Origin: Dehalococcoidia bacterium
GTDB lineage: Bacteria; Chloroflexota; Dehalococcoidia; Lucifugimonadales; UBA3495
DNA length: 41,446 bases
Direction: 5' to 3'
Assembly (NCBI GenBank): GCA_022825745.1
Contig: JAJDWF010000028.1
Coordinates: 1-41,446, forward strand
In this document: one piece after another, positions 15,389 through 23,024 of the stretch
Numbering within the stretch: the stretch's first letter is position 1
How the letters are laid out: every line of letters begins with the position of its first letter
Made by a program: the position numbers and the translations under genes
The notes under the pieces: generated by a model
Told to the model about the DNA's origin: nothing
What the model saw: the letters and a program-made list of their open reading frames with translations, nothing else
Databases searched by the model: none

Positions 15389-17907
15389 CAGTACACCACC
15401 TGCTCTTCGGAAAGTCGGCACACCGTGGCGTTATCCATGCCCAGCAACTCGGTCAGCACGTATTCGTTGTGCTGACCCAGCAGCGGCGCCGGCGTGCGAA
15501 CCGAGCCCGGCGTTCCGCTGAGCAACCACGGCACCCCGTACAGCATCTCCGCGCCCACGTGCGGGTGGTCGATTTCCACGTAGGTTTCGCGCGCGTTCAG
15601 ATGCGGGTCGGCAAACTGGTCGGCAATGTTCATCACCGGCATGGCCGCGACGCCTGCTTTCTGCAAGACGCCGGTAGTCTCCTCCGGCGTCCGGGTGCGC
15701 GTCCAACCGGCAACCAGATCATCCAGCGCCCTCCGGTTCCGCCAGCGCGACGCGGCATCGGCGAACCGCGGGTCCTCCGCCAACCCGTCGTCGCCCAGCA
15801 CACCGGCCAATGCGCGCCATTCGGTTTCGGACCCCACCGCGATGGACACCCAGGCGTCATCGCCGGCGCAGGGGTAGTTGTTGTGCGGCGCAAAGTCCGG
15901 GTCGTCATTCCCCGCCGGCGTCGGCGTCTGCCCCGTCATCTGCTGCTGCAGCATGGGTACTCCCAGCAGGGCCGCAGTGCCCTCCAGGTGCGCCGCCTCC
16001 ACGTACTGGCCGCAGCCGGTGCGGTTGCGGTGGCGTATCGCGGCAACTACCCCCAACGCAGCGCACAGGGCAGCAACAGTATCGCTCCAGGCCGCCTGCA
16101 ATTCGCCCACCAGCGGTTCCCCCTCGTCGGGCGGGTAACCGACCAGGCTCATCATGCCCGACATGGCCTGTATGATGGGCGCGTAGGCCACCATGTCGCT
16201 CAACGGCCCGGTGTCCCCGAAAGCGGGCATGGCCGCCACGATGATGTCCGGTTTGACCCTGCTCAGGCTGTCGTAGTCCATGCCCAACCGTTGCAGCACG
16301 CCGGGCGAGAAATTCGACAGCACCACGTCGCTCGCCGACGCCAGCCGCCTCAGGATCGCGCGACCGTCATCGGTGCGCAGGTTCAGCGTAACGCTCAACT
16401 TGTTCCGGTTCAGCCCATGAAAAACGGGTTGCAGTTCCGGCCACAGCCCCCGGTCGCCGCCGGCCAGGTCCTCACCCACCATGGGCCGGCCCAGGCGCAT
16501 CCCGTCCATGCGGGCGCGGCTCTCCACCTTGATGACCTCGGCTCCCATATCCGCCAGCAGTTGCCCGGCCATCGGCCCGGCCCACGCGGAGCCCAGGTCA
16601 ACGATGCGAACGTCGTGCAGAGCGTTCGGCGGGATGCAATCGCCGGACGATTCCCTCAGCGCGGCTCTCGGCGTTGGTGGACGACGGGCTGCCGGATCGT
16701 CCAGCACGTCATCGCTGTGCTCCCCCAGCATCGGCGCCGGGCCGGATACTTTCAGCGGCGACCCGTGCAGTCGCACCGGCGGCCCGGGATATTTCAGTGT
16801 CCCAACCCGCGGGTGATCAATCTCCCGGAACCAGCGGCGGGCCAGCAGATGCGGTGATTCCAGCACTTCGTCCATCGTCAGCACGGGCGCGCAGGGGATG
16901 CGGTTTTCCAGGCACAGTTGCAGGATTTCGCCCTTGTCGTACTCCCTGAACCAGGGCGCGATCAGGCTCTCGGCCTCCTCGGGATACTGGTCGCTCATGG
17001 CCCGGCGGTCCCGGTAGCGCGGGTCCTCCGTCCAGCCCGGATTGCCCAGCAGGTTCAGGAACCGCTGGTATTGCTCCAGCTGCGGCGCGTCGATGCACAC
17101 GTAACCGTCCCGGCAGGGCAGCACGCAGTTGGGGAACAACCCCAGCCGCATCCGGTTGCCCGAGCGCGAGCCGGCGATGCCCCGGTAGATGAACGTGGGC
17201 AGGTGATAGCCGGTCAGCAGCGTGGCAATGATTCCAGAGTCCGCAACGTCGATATACTGCCCGGCATCCCCACGCCCATCCGCTTCGGCAACATCGCGCG
17301 CCAACAGCGCCACGGTGGCTGCATAAGCCCCGCCCACGCCGGCCAGGAACCCCGCCTGTTGGTCCGGCGTAGTCAACGGCTCCCGGTGCGTGTGTCCCGT
17401 GCCGAAGCTCATGCCGCTCAGCGCGTTCACTTGCAGGTCGTAACCCGCGTACTCCTTGTAATCCCCGGTGCGCCCGTAGGGAGAGATCGAAACCGTGATC
17501 AGGTGCGGGTGTCGTTCCGCCAACTGCTTGGCAGAAACACCGACCTGCTTCAGTACGCCGTAGGGCTGGTTCTCAACGAAAATATCGGCGGTTTCCAGCA
17601 GTCGGTGAAGTTGGCCGATGCCGGCGTCGGTGCCCGTGTCCAGCGTTACGCCGCGTTTGCCCTGATTGGCAAATAGGAACAGGCCGCTGCCCTCGGGATG
17701 GAAAACGCCGTCGGGAAACGGGCCACGCCGCCGGGCGCGGTCGCCGTCTGGCGGCTCGACCTTGATGACGTCGGCGCCCAACTCGGCCAGCACTTTGGCG
17801 CAGAACGGAGCGGAGACCATCTCGCCCCACTCAACGACGCGAATGCCCTCCAATGGCGCAGAGGGCAACGTTGAAATAGTCGGCGCTGATGTACCCGTAT
17901 CCGGCAA
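15388..17907 (-). CDS. Fused double-domain CaiB/BaiF family III CoA-transferase
   Basis: An 839-residue protein with two full CoA-transferase units (about 18-400 and 430-839), opened by GIRVVEWGEMVSAPFCAKVL and VRIVDLGSAWAGPMAGQLLA. The canonical Asp position is Gly225 in the first unit (YIDVADSGI) and Glu642 in the second (YVEAAHLEG), by my alignment. Glu is found in some family members. It has the same architecture as the protein at 1625 but is clearly diverged. The apparent start is TTG 17907 with AGGGTG upstream; later TTG codons before LEGIRVVEW are possible. Coupled to the MFS gene downstream. Confidence 0.85.
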   Translation of the reverse strand: MPDTGTSAPTISTLPSAPLEGIRVVEWGEMVSAPFCAKVLAELGADVIKVEPPDGDRARRRGPFPDGVFHPEGSGLFLFANQGKRGVTLDTGTDAGIGQLHRLLETADIFVENQPYGVLKQVGVSAKQLAERHPHLITVSISPYGRTGDYKEYAGYDLQVNALSGMSFGTGHTHREPLTTPDQQAGFLAGVGGAYAATVALLARDVAEADGRGDAGQYIDVADSGIIATLLTGYHLPTFIYRGIAGSRSGNRMRLGLFPNCVLPCRDGYVCIDAPQLEQYQRFLNLLGNPGWTEDPRYRDRRAMSDQYPEEAESLIAPWFREYDKGEILQLCLENRIPCAPVLTMDEVLESPHLLARRWFREIDHPRVGTLKYPGPPVRLHGSPLKVSGPAPMLGEHSDDVLDDPAARRPPTPRAALRESSGDCIPPNALHDVRIVDLGSAWAGPMAGQLLADMGAEVIKVESRARMDGMRLGRPMVGEDLAGGDRGLWPELQPVFHGLNRNKLSVTLNLRTDDGRAILRRLASASDVVLSNFSPGVLQRLGMDYDSLSRVKPDIIVAAMPAFGDTGPLSDMVAYAPIIQAMSGMMSLVGYPPDEGEPLVGELQAAWSDTVAALCAALGVVAAIRHRNRTGCGQYVEAAHLEGTAALLGVPMLQQQMTGQTPTPAGNDDPDFAPHNNYPCAGDDAWVSIAVGSETEWRALAGVLGDDGLAEDPRFADAASRWRNRRALDDLVAGWTRTRTPEETTGVLQKAGVAAMPVMNIADQFADPHLNARETYVEIDHPHVGAEMLYGVPWLLSGTPGSVRTPAPLLGQHNEYVLTELLGMDNATVCRLSEEQVVY

Positions 17908-18005
17908 TTATCACCCTGATCGGCAAAGGGCCGGCGATTACGCAACGCCGGCAATAATGGGGTTGCCGCAGTATAGGCTTGGCGGCGGCATACGCGCAAG
18001 GCGGC

Positions 18006-18035
18006 TTGACGAACATAGGCGAATTAGCGTATTAT
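18006..18035 (+). promoter_or_regulatory. Promoter of the NYN gene
   Basis: TTGACG (18006-18011), an 18-bp spacer and TATTAT (18030-18035). Initiation near 18042 would give a leader of about 74 nt that holds the two hairpins described next. Confidence 0.6.
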
Positions 18036-18048
18036 TTCTGGCGACCCC

Positions 18049-18096
18049 CCCACCCTACTTCGCGGGGTGGGCAGCGAACCGCCCGCTTGGGCGGTT
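18049..18096 (+). promoter_or_regulatory. Two tandem leader hairpins before the NYN start codon
   Basis: CCCACCC (18049-18055) pairs with GGGTGGG (18065-18071); AACCGCCC (18077-18084) pairs perfectly with GGGCGGTT (18089-18096) around a GCTT loop. They fill the predicted leader of the NYN gene. No Shine-Dalgarno sequence is visible between the second stem and ATG 18116. They could control translation, serve as an RNA target, or be a palindromic insertion. Confidence 0.5.
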
Positions 18097-18115
18097 ACGC
18101 ATTTAACGATTTCCT

Positions 18116-18754
18116 ATGCCTGAAGCGTTTGCCTACATTGACGGCTTGAACCTTTACTATGGGGCCTTACGCAATCGTCCAGCTTTGAAGTGGGTAAACC
18201 CACACAGGTTGCTGGAACGGCTTTTACCCGGATTGAACGTCGAGCGTATTCGTTACTTTTCGACGTTGGCGATACCGTTGCTCGGTGACCCGGAAAGGCA
18301 GCGACGTCAAGCAGTCTATTTCCGCGCCTTGCGCACCATCCCCTCACTGACGATCCACGAAGGTAGGATGGCCATCAGAACCAAAACGGGCATCGTACTG
18401 CCAAAATCATCTCCCCCACAGGTCGCCACTCTGGAGGTGTTTGAGGAGAAACGTACGGACGTTAACATTGCGTCGCACCTGCTGTTGGATGCATTTGAAG
18501 GCCGTTACGATACGGCCGTCATCGTCTCCAACGACTCCGATCTCACCACGCCCATTGAAATGGTGGTTAATCGACTGGGAAAAAGGGTGATTACAGTCAA
18601 CCCATACCGGGCCAGTCGCCAGAGCAGCGAATTGTGCCGGGCCGCATCACGCGCCATTCCGGCAATCAACGCCTCAGTTCTGCGGGCCAGCCAGTTCCCT
18701 AACACCCTCACCGACACTCGCGGCAGGTTCTCCCGCCCCCGCTTGTGGGTTTGA
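18116..18754 (+). CDS. NYN-domain (PIN-like) ribonuclease
   Basis: A 212-residue NYN protein of the LabA/DUF88 type. The acidic active-site residues are D9 in IDGLNLYYG (with N12), D115 in EKRTDVNIASHL, and D140/D142 in VSNDSDLTTP. These bind the metal ion used to cut RNA. The fold continues to GKRVITVNPY; the tail (about 160-212) is basic and may bind RNA. No Shine-Dalgarno sequence precedes the ATG, but the predicted leader has two strong hairpins. Convergent with the hydantoinase gene. The RNA target is unknown. Confidence 0.85.
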   Translation: MPEAFAYIDGLNLYYGALRNRPALKWVNPHRLLERLLPGLNVERIRYFSTLAIPLLGDPERQRRQAVYFRALRTIPSLTIHEGRMAIRTKTGIVLPKSSPPQVATLEVFEEKRTDVNIASHLLLDAFEGRYDTAVIVSNDSDLTTPIEMVVNRLGKRVITVNPYRASRQSSELCRAASRAIPAINASVLRASQFPNTLTDTRGRFSRPRLWV

Positions 18755-18761
18755 TAGCAGG

Positions 18762-18790
18762 GTAAAGGCGGGTTTCAAACCCGCCCCTAC
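18762..18790. repeat. 29-bp palindromic element
   Basis: The core GGCGGGTTT/AAACCCGCC (18767-18785) is flanked by GTA (18762-18764) and TAC (18788-18790), with two mismatched bases between on each side. It lies between the convergent NYN and hydantoinase genes and probably folds as a terminator-like hairpin on either strand. The shape resembles short palindromic repeats common in intergenic DNA of Chloroflexota and cyanobacteria, which is my recollection and not a search result. Confidence 0.55.
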
Positions 18791-18811
18791 GACTACGAGT
18801 GTGAACGGCGA

Positions 18812-20236
18812 CTACCCAATCGGCCGGCTCGTAACTTCCCGGTCGATCTTACGCGGTATCCACTGGCCGCCGCCGGCCGGCGCGGTCAGCTGGCCGTCCT
18901 CCACGGCCACGGTACCCCGCATGATCGTCATCACGGGCCAACCCTCGATCTCAAACCCTTCCCAGATGCTGTAGTCGCTGATGTGGAAGTCGTCCATGGT
19001 CAGCCGCTTCTTGATCGACGGGTCAATCAGCGTGATGTCCGCGTCGCTGCCCGGCGCCAACGCGCCCTTGCGCGGGTACAGCCCCATGATGCGCGCGCAG
19101 TTGGCCGACGTTACATCCACAAAGCGTTGCAGCGACATCCCGCGCTTGGACACCCCCTCGCTGTAGGTGATGCCCACCCGCGTCTCCGCGCCGTTGTGTC
19201 CGCCGGTAACGTCGCGTACCGACTTGCCCTGTATCTTCAGGTTCCAGTCCGTGCAGTATTCGTCCGTCGCCATGGTGTGCAGGCCGCCCCAGGCGATGCC
19301 CTTCCACAGCATGGCCGCGTCCTCCGGCGACTTCAGGGACGGGTACGTGTGGTACTTCATCCCGTCCTCTTCCTTGTAGTTGTTGGCGTTGAAGCAGGCG
19401 TAGTTGTGCAGCGTCTCGCCGTATGCCGGCACGCCCCGGTTCCGCGCCTCGCCGATGGCGTTGATGCCCTCCCGCGCGCTGACGTGAACGAAATAGACGG
19501 GCGATCCCGTCCACTCGGCGACCCGCAGCACCCGCCGGAACGACACGTCCTCCGACTCGTTGCTGTGCACCTGCGGCATGTTCCACCACTCGTTCCGCTC
19601 CTCGCGCTGCAGCTTCTCGTACATGTACTGCACCATGTCGTCGTCCTCCGAGTGGACCAGCAGCATGGCGTCGTTGCGCTGGATCACCTCCATCAGGTCG
19701 TGCAGGTGGCCCATGCCCACCTTGCGCGGTTCGCCCGACATTTCCGGCGGCCGGATGTTGGTGGTGAAGATCTTGACGCTGGACCAGCCTCCTTCGATGT
19801 ACTCGTGCAGCGATTCCAGCGTCCGCTGGGGAATCTCGCCCAGCAGCATCAGGTGGTGCGCGTAGTCGGCGTAGGAGTTGCCCCGCCACGAGTTGGTGCG
19901 CTCCTGGATAGCCTCGTCGATGGTGTTGCCGGGGTGGTGGATGGCAAAGTCCAGCAGCGTGGTGGTGCCGCCGAACAGCGCGGCGCGACTCACCTGCTCC
20001 GGCGGGGCGGTGCGCAGGTTGCCCGGCCCCATGATCGGCGCGTCGATGTGTGCGTGCGGCTCGATGCCGCCCGGCACCACGATCTTGCCCGTGGCGTCGA
20101 TAACGCGCCCCACGTCGTCCGTCATGGCGTTGGGTGCGGTGATGGCGACGATCTTCTCTCCCTGGATGCAAACGTCCCAGTCGCCCACGCCCCAGGGCGT
20201 GACCACCTGGCCGCCGCGAATAATCAAGTCCAGCAT
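18812..20236 (-). CDS. Dihydropyrimidinase / D-hydantoinase family amidohydrolase
   Basis: A 474-residue TIM-barrel amidohydrolase that opens cyclic amides such as dihydropyrimidines or hydantoins. The two-metal site is complete: H61 and H63 in GGIEPHAHIDAP, K155 in SSVKIFTTN (the carbamylated Lys), H195 in LLVHSEDD, H251 in YFVHVSAREG, and D325 in MATDEYCTDWN. The length matches D-hydantoinase. ATG 20236 follows GGAGGG; an in-frame start further upstream lacks a ribosome site. No partner carbamoylase is nearby, though an amidase lies at 28185. Convergent with the NYN gene. Confidence 0.88.
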   Translation of the reverse strand: MLDLIIRGGQVVTPWGVGDWDVCIQGEKIVAITAPNAMTDDVGRVIDATGKIVVPGGIEPHAHIDAPIMGPGNLRTAPPEQVSRAALFGGTTTLLDFAIHHPGNTIDEAIQERTNSWRGNSYADYAHHLMLLGEIPQRTLESLHEYIEGGWSSVKIFTTNIRPPEMSGEPRKVGMGHLHDLMEVIQRNDAMLLVHSEDDDMVQYMYEKLQREERNEWWNMPQVHSNESEDVSFRRVLRVAEWTGSPVYFVHVSAREGINAIGEARNRGVPAYGETLHNYACFNANNYKEEDGMKYHTYPSLKSPEDAAMLWKGIAWGGLHTMATDEYCTDWNLKIQGKSVRDVTGGHNGAETRVGITYSEGVSKRGMSLQRFVDVTSANCARIMGLYPRKGALAPGSDADITLIDPSIKKRLTMDDFHISDYSIWEGFEIEGWPVMTIMRGTVAVEDGQLTAPAGGGQWIPRKIDREVTSRPIG

Positions 20237-20399
20237 AGTTTCGGTCCCTCCGTAATCGGCTCTATCGGTGCAAATCGCGCACACGACGGTCATGCCGGTT
20301 GGATGGCCGCAGTATATCGCAAATCCGAAGGCTCAAACGCCGGCAATTGGGTTATGATAAACACAGCGGTGGGAAGAATGCGATGCGCCAGCGGGGGGC

Positions 20400-20636
20400 A
20401 TGATGTCCGTGGACTATAAGAAAATCATCACCATCGAGCCGGGCAAGCGCAGCGGTCAACCCTGCATTCGGGGTATGCGCATCACAGTGTACGACGTGCT
20501 GGAATACCTCGCCGGCGGCATGTCCGAGGAAGAGGTTCTGGACGACTTTCCGTACTTGACTCACGAGGACATCCTGGCCTGCTACGCCTTTGCTGCGGAA
20601 CCGAAGCGCCGCATCAAGCATCCTCAAACCCTATGA
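20400..20636 (+). CDS. DUF433 antitoxin-like protein
   Basis: A 78-residue protein with the DUF433 layout: IEPGKRSGQPCIRGMRITVYDVLEYL forms a strand and winged-helix start, then GGMSEEEVLDDFPYLTHEDILACY, the HTH helices. DUF433 proteins are VapB-like antitoxins that bind DNA and a PIN-like toxin. Two ATG codons lie at 20400 and 20403; either could be used and no clear ribosome site separates them. The stop overlaps the start of the DUF5615 gene by 4 nt (ATGA), the coupling expected of a toxin-antitoxin pair. Confidence 0.85.
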   Translation: MMSVDYKKIITIEPGKRSGQPCIRGMRITVYDVLEYLAGGMSEEEVLDDFPYLTHEDILACYAFAAEPKRRIKHPQTL

Positions 20637-20965
20637 GGTTGCTGTTCGATCATAATCTGTCTCCCGCTCTCAAGGTGCTGCTAGCGGACATTTGGCCACA
20701 GTCGCTCCATGTTTGGGATCTGGACATGGATACCGCAGATGATACCGTGATTTGGGCCTATGCCGAGGAACAGGGCTTGGTGATCGTTACCAAAGATGCC
20801 GACTACCGCGACTTGAGCCTGTCCCGCGGACACCCTCCAAAAGTGATTTGGCTACGTCTGGGAAACGGCCCAACGTCCCAAGTGGCGGCGTTGCTCCGCA
20901 GTCGTCACAGCGACTTGTTGGCCTTCCATCAAGATAATGCGGTCAGTTTGCTGGAACTTCCCTGA
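20633..20965 (+). CDS. DUF5615 PIN-like toxin
   Basis: A 110-residue PIN-like protein. LLFDHNLSPALKVLL carries the first acidic residue and the invariant N-L-S, followed by WAYAEEQGLVIVTKDADY with the second acidic cluster and VIWLRLGN. These are DUF5615 (Mut7-C type) landmarks; such proteins are predicted RNases and toxins. Its start overlaps the DUF433 stop. The family's toxicity is inferred from its constant pairing with DUF433. Confidence 0.85.
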   Translation: MRLLFDHNLSPALKVLLADIWPQSLHVWDLDMDTADDTVIWAYAEEQGLVIVTKDADYRDLSLSRGHPPKVIWLRLGNGPTSQVAALLRSRHSDLLAFHQDNAVSLLELP

Positions 20966-20996
20966 CTCCCGGGCGTGAGACCGATTGACCGCCCGT

Positions 20997-21018
20997 TATC
21001 GGATTACAATTACCGATA
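20997..21018. promoter_or_regulatory. Inverted repeat upstream of the dehydrogenase gene
   Basis: TATCGG (20997-21002), 10 bp ATTACAATTA, then CCGATA (21013-21018): a 22-bp dyad with perfect 6-bp arms and an AT-rich centre, 32 bp before the start. It looks like an operator site. A TACAAT in its centre could be a -10, but the TTGACC upstream is only 14 bp away. Confidence 0.35.
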
Positions 21019-21049
21019 CGAAACAAGACAGCTTCTCGGAGGCTATCCC

Positions 21050-22003
21050 ATGGCATTCAAGCTGGTCATCTGCCCACCCAACTACCAGGAACACTGGCCC
21101 GACCTCCTGCGCCAGGAAATCCCCGACATCGACGTGCAACTCTGCCCCACCGTCGGCGAGGCGATGGAGGTGATCGGCGATGCCGACGCCGCTTTCGGCG
21201 ACATCAGGCCGGAGCTACTCGAACGCGCCCACAACCTGAAGTGGATTGCCTGCCCCCAGGCCGGCCCCCGCGCCGGCTACTACCATGACTCCCTCATCGA
21301 CAGCGACGTGGTGGTCACCAACACGCGGGAGATCTACAACGACCACATCAGCGCGCACATCATGTCGTTGCTGCTGGCCTTCGCCCGTGGATTGCAGGTG
21401 TACATCCCCCAACAGATTCAAGGCGTCTGGCGGCAGGGCTACCAGACCATCTACCTGCCCGAGGCCACCGTCGCGGTCGTTGGCGTCGGCGGCATCGGCG
21501 GCGAGACCGCCCGCCTCTGCTCCGAGTTCGGCATGACCGTGCTGGGCGTCGATCCCAGGCTGCCGGAACCCACGCCGGGCGTGGCCGAACTGCACCGGCC
21601 CGACGCCCTGCTTGATGTCCTGCCCCGCGCCGATTTCGTCATCGTCACCGTCCCCGAAACCCCTGAAACCCAGGGCATGTTCCGCGCTGAACAGTTCCGC
21701 GCCATGAAAAACAGCGCCTTCTTCATCAACATCGGGCGCGGCGCCACCGTCATCCTCGACGACCTCGTTGACGCGCTCAATGCCGGCGAGATAGGCGGTG
21801 CCGGCCTCGACGTGTTCCAAATCGAACCGTTGCCGGCCGGACACCCGTTGTGGAGCATGCCCAACGTCCTGATCACGCCCCACGTGGCCGGCAACGGCCC
21901 TTACCTCGAACAGCGGCGCACAGAGCTGTTCATCGACAACTGCAAGCGCTTCAACGAAGGCCTACAGCTGCGCAACGTGGTCGACAAGGCCAACTGGTTC
22001 TAG
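21050..22003 (+). CDS. D-2-hydroxyacid dehydrogenase
   Basis: A 317-residue NAD(P)-dependent D-2-hydroxyacid dehydrogenase, which interconverts 2-oxo acids and D-2-hydroxy acids. The nucleotide loop is GVGGIG (145-150). The catalytic triad is R230 in NIGRGATV, E259 in DVFQIEPLP, and H278 in ITPHVAGN. D168 in LGVDPR at the end of the second strand favours NAD. ATG 21050 has CGGAGG 7 nt upstream. The gene ends in a CTAG that also supplies the stop of the convergent Asp-box gene. The substrate (glyoxylate, hydroxypyruvate or another) cannot be resolved. Confidence 0.9.
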   Translation: MAFKLVICPPNYQEHWPDLLRQEIPDIDVQLCPTVGEAMEVIGDADAAFGDIRPELLERAHNLKWIACPQAGPRAGYYHDSLIDSDVVVTNTREIYNDHISAHIMSLLLAFARGLQVYIPQQIQGVWRQGYQTIYLPEATVAVVGVGGIGGETARLCSEFGMTVLGVDPRLPEPTPGVAELHRPDALLDVLPRADFVIVTVPETPETQGMFRAEQFRAMKNSAFFINIGRGATVILDDLVDALNAGEIGGAGLDVFQIEPLPAGHPLWSMPNVLITPHVAGNGPYLEQRRTELFIDNCKRFNEGLQLRNVVDKANWF

Positions 22004-22989
22004 TTCGGGAACCACATCACCGACGAGATTTCGCTGAACTCCCGGTCGAACTTGCTCCACGAATTGCCCGCGTCGTCCGACTGGTACAGGTAACCATAAC
22101 GGCTGCCCGCCAGCAGGAAGTCGGGATTCTGCGGCTGCGAGTTCACCACCCACATCGCCGTGTTCGGCGCCACCGGTAGGTCCAGGCTGTTCCACGTCGC
22201 GCCGGCGTCGCCCGACCGCATCACCACGCCGGTGGAACCGGGGGTCGTGTCGCCGAACGTCGTGAAGATGGTCTGCGGGTCGTCGGCCTTCACCTTGATT
22301 CCGCGTGGGTAGCCCAGCGGGAAGTTCTGACGCACGTCCAGGTTGCGCCACGTCCCGCCGTCGTCATCGGTCAGGAACACGTCGTCGTTGACCATCACCA
22401 CCACGCGGTGCGGCGGTCCCTCGGTCACGGTTACGTTGTGGATGTCCAGGTTCGGAATGTCCGCGTGCGGCACGGTTTCCCAGGTGTCGCCGCCGTCGGC
22501 GCTGTGGCGCAGGCCGTCAACCTCGATGCCCACCCAAACGCTGTTCCCGTTCGTCGGGTCGATGGCGATGCCGGTGACCCGCGGCACGCCCACGGCCGGG
22601 CACTCGGCGGCCACCTCAACGGGGCGCAGTTCCCACGTCGCGCCGCCGTCCTTTGACCGGTAGATCTGGCACGGGTCCGGCGTGCCGGTTCCGGCAAAAG
22701 CAACCTGCGGGTTGGACGGGTCGAACGCGATGGCCCACACCGCGGTGCCGTCCATCGCTGTGCTGACGCTCCGCCAGGTGTCGCCGTTGTCGTCGCTGCG
22801 GATGATGCCCCGGTCGCAGCCGGCCAGCACGCTGCTCTCCGACCCGGGCACGGGAGTCAGGCAACGCACGACGGCGTCCGAGTGGATGCCCTGGGTGATG
22901 CCCACGCGCCGCCAGGACTGGCCGCTGTCGGTGCTGCGCATGACGCCCTGCCCGGCGGTGCCGACCAGGATGGTGATTCCGTCTGCCAT
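22000..22989 (-). CDS. Asp-box (BNR) beta-propeller, sialidase/VPS10-like
   Basis: A 329-residue protein with seven Asp boxes of the S-x-D-x-G-x-x-W type: STDSGQSW, SDDNGDTW, SKDGGATW, SADGGDTW, TDDDGGTW, SGDAGATW and SDDAGNSW. Seven evenly spaced boxes fit a seven-bladed propeller. Asp boxes are structural and do not prove glycosidase activity; no sialidase arginine triad is obvious. No signal peptide is seen. ATG 22989 follows AAGGAGG and lies 35 nt behind the MFS gene, so both are probably in one transcript. Confidence 0.85.
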   Translation of the reverse strand: MADGITILVGTAGQGVMRSTDSGQSWRRVGITQGIHSDAVVRCLTPVPGSESSVLAGCDRGIIRSDDNGDTWRSVSTAMDGTAVWAIAFDPSNPQVAFAGTGTPDPCQIYRSKDGGATWELRPVEVAAECPAVGVPRVTGIAIDPTNGNSVWVGIEVDGLRHSADGGDTWETVPHADIPNLDIHNVTVTEGPPHRVVVMVNDDVFLTDDDGGTWRNLDVRQNFPLGYPRGIKVKADDPQTIFTTFGDTTPGSTGVVMRSGDAGATWNSLDLPVAPNTAMWVVNSQPQNPDFLLAGSRYGYLYQSDDAGNSWSKFDREFSEISSVMWFPN

Positions 22990-23024
22990 GGTAACGCCTC
23001 CTTGTGTTGGGGATTCGATACGGA

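Noticed and set aside
14036..15475. Plus-strand open frame opposite the MFS gene
   Set aside because: Hydrophilic shadow of a transmembrane gene; no start signal or domain.
18983..20419. Plus-strand open frame of 478 codons opposite the hydantoinase
   Set aside because: Shadow of the minus-strand gene, which has a complete metal site; the shadow is rich in His, Arg and Val without motifs.
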